A stretch of 64,000 bases of DNA from Volvox africanus (lineage: Eukaryota; Chlorophyta; Chlorophyceae; Chlamydomonadales; Volvocaceae): contig BSDZ01000033.1 of the NCBI GenBank assembly GCA_030268105.1, positions 248,001 through 312,000 on the forward strand. Reading direction: 5' to 3'. Numbering within the stretch: the stretch's first letter is position 1; each line of letters opens with the position of its first letter. This document shows positions 59,250 to 64,000 of this stretch, piece by piece. The notes under the pieces were generated by a model that ran no database searches, had not been told where the DNA came from, and saw nothing but the letters and a program-made list of their open reading frames with translations. The position numbers and the translations under genes are program-made.

Positions 59250-61636
59250 GTCAAAGATCACGAATATGAGGGGGCGCCCGCTGTCCACATCTCCTTCCCT
59301 GGCTTTCTTGTGGAGACAATCCGCCTCTAGCAATACACACACACACACACACACGTGCTGCTCCGCCTCTGCAGGTCCCCTTTCCTGACCCCAACTGACG
59401 ACAGGGGGGAGTCTGAGAGAGCCCGACGAGCCCTTGCCGCCCCTGGAGCAGAGGGCATTGCGGCGGGTCAGCAGTCAGATCATCTGCTGATGGTTGCGGC
59501 GTATGAGTTGTGGAGGGTACGTGTGCATAGGTGTGTATAGGTGTGTATAGGTGGTTGTACGATGCGGTGGTGGTGGGATGGTTAGCCCCTGGTCAGGCTT
59601 GGGGTTCTCCTCATCGTATGTGAAAACTCCGTTAACATCGATAAATATATTACATATTATTTTATTTGGTACATATTTATTATCTATGTTTTTATTTACA
59701 CATGTTTTGTTTAATACATGTCTATTATCTCCAAGACATAAAATTTGGATGGGCTTAACACGAATGTACAGCAAGCTCCGTACCAATGTGTCGTACGGCT
59801 GGGCAGCAGGTGGACAAGCCGAGGGGTTCTCTCCTCTCTAACCCCTCTACCCGTAATCCTCTCTTTCACGACATGTCGTACCCTTAGAGATCTGCAACTG
59901 CTCCCCAACTCCGCATGCTATTGAAACTTGTTTCCCGATAGCCCTCTTGGGAACGCACGTGGAGCTCAGCATTGGTGAATTTACAACACGTGTACGACTA
60001 CGCTTTCTGAACTTGACGACCTCATCAACCCCATCCCAACTCCGTTCCGAAGCCACCTAACTTCGATATGCTGAATCCAAAATTCTTTCAAGAAATGATT
60101 TAAATCGCAATTTTTTATCTTCCCTTTTTAATTCTCTGTTCAATAAACAGATTGCTGCGTCCCCCAAGTACGGCGGTGGAACCAGGGTCGCGGCCCAGGT
60201 CGCCCGCCGGCACTTTCTTCACCTCCAAACCTTAGAACAGCTGTCGGAGATTCGCTGCCAGCTGGCGGCGATGCTGGCGGACGCGCGGCTGGTGCAGCCA
60301 GCGGGCGAGCGTGGCGGGTACGGCAGTGGGTACGGCGACGGCGATGGCAGTGGATACGGCGGCGGTGGCGGCAAGGCGGCCATGGCGGCAGCGGCGGCGT
60401 GGCTGGATGACCCGACAGCCCCATGGAACAAATTCGCGCGCGACCCTCTCGTGGTCGGTACGGCATAGATTTTATGCCGTACAATTTCTGTACATCCGCT
60501 TTCTGTTCTGCCCCTGAACCTTGCTGACAGTTGCTGCCCTAATAGAACAATGACAGGGCGTTTGGAAAGCGTACGGCTGGGCCTTACGCATTCCCCTTTG
60601 TATTCTAATTCACAGCCACAGCCGCAGCCGGTGTGTACGTACACCTAAATCTTTCAATCATTGGAGATATGGGGCTATATGGGGCTTATACGCATGTATT
60701 CCAACTTTTCCAGACCTCGACCTCAGACCTTACGGCCGCTGTCCTTCCTCTCTCCGATCAGGTGAAGGCGGCCCTCTGTGCGGCTCTGAGCCCCGCCGTG
60801 GCAGTCATGGGTGAGGATTCATGCCCCACGAGTCCGCCGCGGTGGGGCGATGCAGCCCCAGGCCCGGGCGCAGGCGACGAGGTATTCTTGCACCCAAGTA
60901 GCGTGGTGTCAGCACTCAACACACCGCAACTGCTCCACCCGTATCTAGTTTATCTAGAAAAGGTACGTATGCCATATTTGTGCCATACGCGTTCCCTTGT
61001 GCCTTCCCATGTTCCCTTTCGATGTTCCTGTTACCACCCCAACGCCCCTTCTCCCGTGCAACTTCCGTCGATTTTGCCGTCCACCACGCAAGCCTCGGCT
61101 GCCTCCACATACTATTCCTAGATAGATGGCAGCTGTATCCACAACATCTAAAGTCTATATTTTGAGTATGTGTTTCATTTTAAGAAACTTTTGTTGACTT
61201 TGCAGTGAACACTACATTCAGCGCCGTGACAACAAGACGTTTATATTTGTTGGCGCTTGTGCCGCAGGTGAAGACAGCTCGGCTGTATCTGCGCGACGTG
61301 ACGGCTATTTCTCCCCTGAGTATGATGCTGTTCGGCGGTCCGCTGACGGTACTGCATGCGGAAGGGGCGGTGCTGGTGGGGTCGGGGTCAGGATCGGGGT
61401 CAGGGGTTGCGCAAAGTGTGCTTCGGATCGCATGCCGCGCGCAAACCGCGGTGCTAGTCAAGCAGCTGCGGGGAGCGCTTGAGAGGCTGCTCGAGCGACG
61501 CTTCGTAGGGAGCTCTGGGAACGGCGGCGGCGGCGACGGCGGGGGTTCGCAGGTAGCAGAAACCGTCGTAGGAATTGTACGGCAGATGCTTCGAGAGGAA
61601 GACGAGCAGCGGTGCATGGCGGCGAGATTGCTGTAG
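44229..61636 (+). CDS. DHX29: DHX29-like DExH-box RNA helicase
   Basis: A DEAH/RHA helicase. DHX29 helps 43S ribosomal complexes scan structured 5' UTRs. Exons: 44229-44459, 44831-45094, 45441-45965, 46424-46622, 47776-48225, 48655-49169, 49548-49898, 50177-50331, 50624-51434, 51693-51873, 52007-52035, 55094-55322, 55618-55944, 56487-56649, 56942-57165, 57481-57757, 58228-58429, 58625-59031, 59375-59516, 60151-60453, 60762-60962, 61268-61636. All phases agree, giving about 2180 residues. The exon 20/21 junction could instead be 60457/60727. DHX29 marks: [52 protein letters not shown]. Helicase motifs: [10 protein letters not shown] (I), TQPRRIAA (Ia), DEVH (II), MSAT (III), [13 protein letters not shown] (V), [12 protein letters not shown] (VI). 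The HA2 and OB regions follow, with [15 protein letters not shown] near the end. Animal and plant homologues have about 1400 residues. The excess is Lys/Glu, Ala, Gly and Gln tracts in the N-terminal half. Confidence 0.93.
45133..45260. repeat. (GGCAGT/GGACGT)n hexanucleotide repeat in DHX29 intron 2
   Basis: Mixed GGCAGT and GGACGT units stay in a six-base register. This creates a Ser-Gly/Arg-Gly open frame that reads through the donor at 45095 but is intronic in the phase-consistent model. Confidence 0.9.
45361..45424. repeat. (CCCT)n tract before the exon 3 acceptor
   Basis: About 15 CCCT units lie some 20 bases upstream of the CCCGCAG acceptor that opens exon 3 at 45441, so they extend its polypyrimidine tract. 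Confidence 0.93.
46690..46914. repeat. (GGGA)n purine tract in DHX29 intron 4
   Basis: Over 200 bases of GGGAGGGA/GGGAAAGGGA on the sense strand, directly before the 67-bp minisatellite. It could form G-quadruplexes in the pre-mRNA. Confidence 0.93.
46974..47520. repeat. 67-bp minisatellite, eight identical units plus a partial one, in DHX29 intron 4
   Basis: Units start CGGGGCAGGACACCGCGCAC at 46974, 47041, 47108, 47175, 47242, 47309, 47376 and 47443, with a partial unit at 47510. I see no difference among full units apart from the edge of the first. The unit contains no TAA, TAG or TGA on the plus strand. Since 67 is 1 modulo 3, all three forward frames stay open through the array. This produces three overlapping ~200-codon frames with the same 67-residue period. 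There are no spacers, so it is not a CRISPR array. It lies within the intron 46623-47775. Confidence 0.97.
48440..48545. repeat. degenerate TGGCATAGCA-like repeat in DHX29 intron 5
   Basis: Imperfect repeats of TGGCATAGCATGG type, followed at 48588-48620 by CCCACATCTCACAT repeats, between exons 5 and 6. Confidence 0.7.
52036..55093 (+). other. 3-kb intron 11 of the DHX29-like gene, no gene seen
   Basis: It directly follows the 29-base exon that completes the Walker A motif and is by far the longest intron of the gene. It contains a CCCTCA-rich stretch at about 53250-53360 and GTGTTT/GTGTGT runs at 53680-53722. Open frames such as 54241-54522 (minus) show no recognisable motif. An old insertion is possible. 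Confidence 0.6.
53247..53360. repeat. (CCCTCA)n/(CCCCCA)n repeat in DHX29 intron 11
   Basis: Tandem six-base CCCTCA units grade into CCCCCA and CCACCCTCACTTCCG repeats. Confidence 0.9.
59041..59250. repeat. (TGTATG)n hexanucleotide repeat in DHX29 intron 18
   Basis: The first ~115 bases are degenerate (TGTATTCG and TGTGGC variants); from about 59157 there is a pure TGTATG run. The sense strand carries TGTATG, the complement of the tract in the F-box/WD40 pre-mRNA. A short (CA)n follows at 59335-59353, just before the exon 19 acceptor. Confidence 0.95.
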
Positions 61637-62539
61637 CGTGTGCTGCGTACGCTGGGGTTGGATATTAGGAGGCAGATACCGTACGGCAAGTAAAGATGGA
61701 GCGGTAAGAGTATGATTTGTGTGTATTAACTTGTAGAAGTGAGGGAAGGGACAGAGGCTTAAATTTTGTGAAGGCTTGTTGCACTCCTACATCTTCATTA
61801 TGCCCGCTGGCTGAATCTCTAGAGCTGAGCGTCCAGCCTTTGGAGCCGCTTGTTTGCACATTCATACTCCTCCATACTTAGGTTCCAATTTTTCGATGAA
61901 CTATCAAAGGGTATATATAAGGATATGGTATTTATTGATGTAATGAACTAATCGGGACGATTTCGCCGGCGGATTTTATATGCCTAAGGCGGAAACATAC
62001 TGAGAAATGAAAGCAATGTGAGACAGGATGTAGAGTAGAGTCCACAAATTCATGATACTGTTGCGAGTTAAGGGATTGATATGAGCAACCTATTTTACCA
62101 TCAGGTCCATCCGCACTTTTACGGTATTTCACTTAATGGTGGTAAAGGTAAGGGTTCCTTCAATCTCTGCTCATAAAAAACCATGACCTCAACAACTAAA
62201 CAATTTGGGACAAAGAAGGGGCCATGGGGCCTTATCTGGAGCCATGCTAGTCACTGAAGCCACTTGCAGCTCGCATATATTCAGCTGTCTTCCACAAGTA
62301 TAGCGTGTGCAGTTGGTACCTTTGACAATTAGCGACACATAATTGCCGCTGATCTTGTGGCGGCTTGTTGTGCAGCAGCCAAGGTGTGGACTCCGTGCTC
62401 GCATCCAACGGATTACGGTCTTATCATATAACCCACATCATGTGCAGAATCTAAAGCAGCAATTATATTGTCTTGCGACTCTACTTGCTGGCTGGCGTCT
62501 GAGTTGTGGTTCTCTTTTGTTGGAGCGCAGGTCGCAGCC
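61637..62539. other. intergenic: DHX29 3' UTR and bL28c upstream region
   Basis: No coding frame is supported. A TGTAA motif, the usual green-algal poly(A) signal, occurs at 61939-61943, about 300 bases after the helicase stop codon. Confidence 0.5.
61939..61943 (+). terminator. possible poly(A) signal TGTAA of the DHX29-like gene
   Basis: This matches the TGTAA signal used in Chlamydomonas-type nuclear genes and lies at a plausible distance after the stop at 61636. A five-base motif is weak on its own. Confidence 0.3.
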
Positions 62540-63338
62540 ATGTCGCTCACCATGCGGAGCACGTTCGCGGGCCAGTCGTTGGCCTTTAAACCCGTGACTG
62601 TTCAAAACCGCGTGGCTCGTGTGCTGACTGTGGACGCCAAGAAGGTGTGCGACCTGACGGCCAAGAAGCGCAACAAGGCCAACGCAGTTTGCTTCTCGAA
62701 CAAGAAGAGCAGGAAGTGGCAAGAGCCCAACCTGCAGAACAAGAAGGTCTTCTGGGAGGAGGGCCAGCGCTGGGTTAAGCTCCGTATTTGCACCAAGGCA
62801 ATTAAGACGTTGGAGAAGAAGGGCGTTGCTGAGATGGCAAAGGAGGCAGGTATTGATCTTTGGAATTTGCCTTTTGAGGATGCTCGCCCGCAGCGAAAGG
62901 CGTTCCTGGCAGAAAACAAGGGCAAGGTGCCGGTCGCCAAAAACTTGCGCCAAATGAAGAACCAGGAGAAGCTGGCTGCCTCTAAAAAGCAGCCTCGGTA
63001 CCCGGTGTACGAGGAGGGCGGGCGCATTGTGTACATCCTTCCAGGCATGGAGGTAGGAGGGTGGCGGGCATGATTGGGCATAACTGGCCATCCTATCTGG
63101 CCACCTGATGGACCTCGTAGAATTATTCCATCTATTCTTATCCCCTTGCTTGGATATTCACTTTCTGCATTCCATAACAAGATCAGCGTCCAACGCACTA
63201 CTCCTTGGTTTGTCACAAGCGTGCACGGCTCTTTCCACTTCCCCTTCTGCGATTCAGGACCTCATCTTCGGCAAGAAGGATGAGCAGCAGCAGGCTGCGC
63301 CCGAGGACCTGGAGCTGAAGATCACCCTGACGGAGTAA
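62540..63338 (+). CDS. PRPL28: plastid ribosomal protein bL28c, nuclear-encoded
   Basis: A structural protein of the large subunit of the chloroplast ribosome. Two exons, 62540-63052 and 63258-63338, joined in phase 0 (donor GTAGGA, acceptor ATTCAG), give 197 residues and stop TAA. Residues 1-33 look like a chloroplast transit peptide, rich in Ser, Thr, Val and Arg. The mature part starts [16 protein letters not shown] and continues [19 protein letters not shown] and [18 protein letters not shown], all typical of bL28 of plants and cyanobacteria. A C-terminal extension, charged and Gln-rich, goes beyond the bacterial length. The frame is open upstream to an ATG at 62468, but 62540 gives the better transit peptide and is preceded by GCAGCC. 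Confidence 0.95.
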
Positions 63339-64000
63339 GCCAGGCACTATTGCAGCGGGCATGAGGAGCGGGGGCGTGGGCAGCCAAGTCCACCGGAGGT
63401 ACCCCAGTCTACTTATCTCGTATTCGCTCCTGTGCGTTGTTCTCCCCGTGGCATCTCTGGCGGCATTTACTCAGCCGGCCGTGGCTGCCCGGGGTCAGAA
63501 TCCTTGAGGCGGTGGTGGAGGAGCTGGGAGGCGAAACGTGGCACTGGGCAGCATTTCTGGTACTCTACCGTGGCGGCTGGATGTCCCCGGAGGTGTCCCA
63601 AGGCTGTTTATCAGCAGTATTTTGGCGCACCCCGGCTGTACTGAACAAGCGCCGGACTCGTTGGGAAAGGAGTGGGGAGGTGGGGCCAACTTACGATTAT
63701 GTTTGCAGTTTTCCCGGTCTGCTTTGGAATCCGTTTTGGGTTCGGACTGGTGTCTGCGATATGAAACAGCACTTTCGTTAAAAGCGACCCAGTGCCATAT
63801 TGGTGGGCGAGGACAAAGGGATATTCGAATTGCTTAGGAGCACGTTCGCGTCTGCTGTAAAATATCCCGTATGCCTCAGCTTGTGCCGCTTCTCTTTTGC
63901 CACATCTCGTCGGGTAGATGCATAAGGCAAGCCAGGCGAGCGCATTCCGCTCCTCTGCTACTGCCCATGCCGAATGTTTAACGTGAAGCAGTGTGCAAGA
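63339..64000 (+). other. 3' UTR of PRPL28 and downstream sequence
   Basis: The open frames here (for example 63437-63781) have no recognisable motif and lie in the presumed 3' UTR. I see no further gene before the window ends. Confidence 0.55.
63856..63860 (+). terminator. poly(A) signal TGTAA of PRPL28
   Basis: TGTAA about 520 bases after the stop codon, within GCTGTAAAATAT. The sequence matches the green-algal signal, and long 3' UTRs are normal in this group. Confidence 0.45.

Noticed and set aside
63437..63781. 114-codon frame after PRPL28
   Set aside because: It lies between the PRPL28 stop and its putative TGTAA signal and shows no motif, so it is most likely 3' UTR.

Overview
This looks like nuclear DNA of a volvocine green alga (Chlamydomonas/Gonium/Volvox group). 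The coding exons are GC-rich, carry long Ala, Gly, Gln and Pro tracts, and are broken by many introns, often with GTGAGT or GTGGGT donors. Low-complexity repeats are abundant, and a TGTAA motif of the green-algal poly(A) type lies downstream of the last gene. The gene content also fits: a secreted arylsulfatase of algal type, a plastid-targeted ribosomal protein L28, a plant-type REC8 kleisin and a DHX29-type helicase. Introns cut every gene, so the models were built by hand from splice sites, reading-phase checks and remembered family motifs. No database search was run.

Layout. Positions 1-1262 hold the end of a ~160-bp minisatellite and a composite repeat module. An arylsulfatase gene lies at 3072-10505 (minus), with a (CCCCTT)n tract in one intron and an incomplete-looking C-terminal part. 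A REC8-type meiotic cohesin kleisin lies at 13574-22851 (minus). Between 23.5 and 30 kb there is a decayed partial copy of the arylsulfatase 5' region, a second copy of the composite module, and about 24 more units of the same ~160-bp minisatellite. An orphan retrotransposon gag frame is at 31038-31901. An unidentified multi-exon gene lies at 32531-35134 (minus). Positions 35.1-38.3 kb hold no gene I can support. An F-box/WD40 gene is at 38343-43427 (minus). After an 800-bp divergent intergenic region, a 22-exon DHX29-like DExH helicase gene spans 44229-61636 (plus). The window ends with plastid ribosomal protein bL28c at 62540-63338 (plus).

How the genes relate. They are independent eukaryotic transcription units, not an operon. 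Their likely roles are sulfate scavenging outside the cell, sister-chromatid cohesion in meiosis, ubiquitin-ligase substrate recognition, translation initiation on structured mRNAs, and plastid translation. I saw no tRNA, rRNA or CRISPR array. The most unusual material is the repeats: a minisatellite that carries a consensus splice donor in every unit, a 67-bp intronic array of identical units with no stop in any forward frame, and complementary hexanucleotide tracts in introns of two neighbouring divergent genes.
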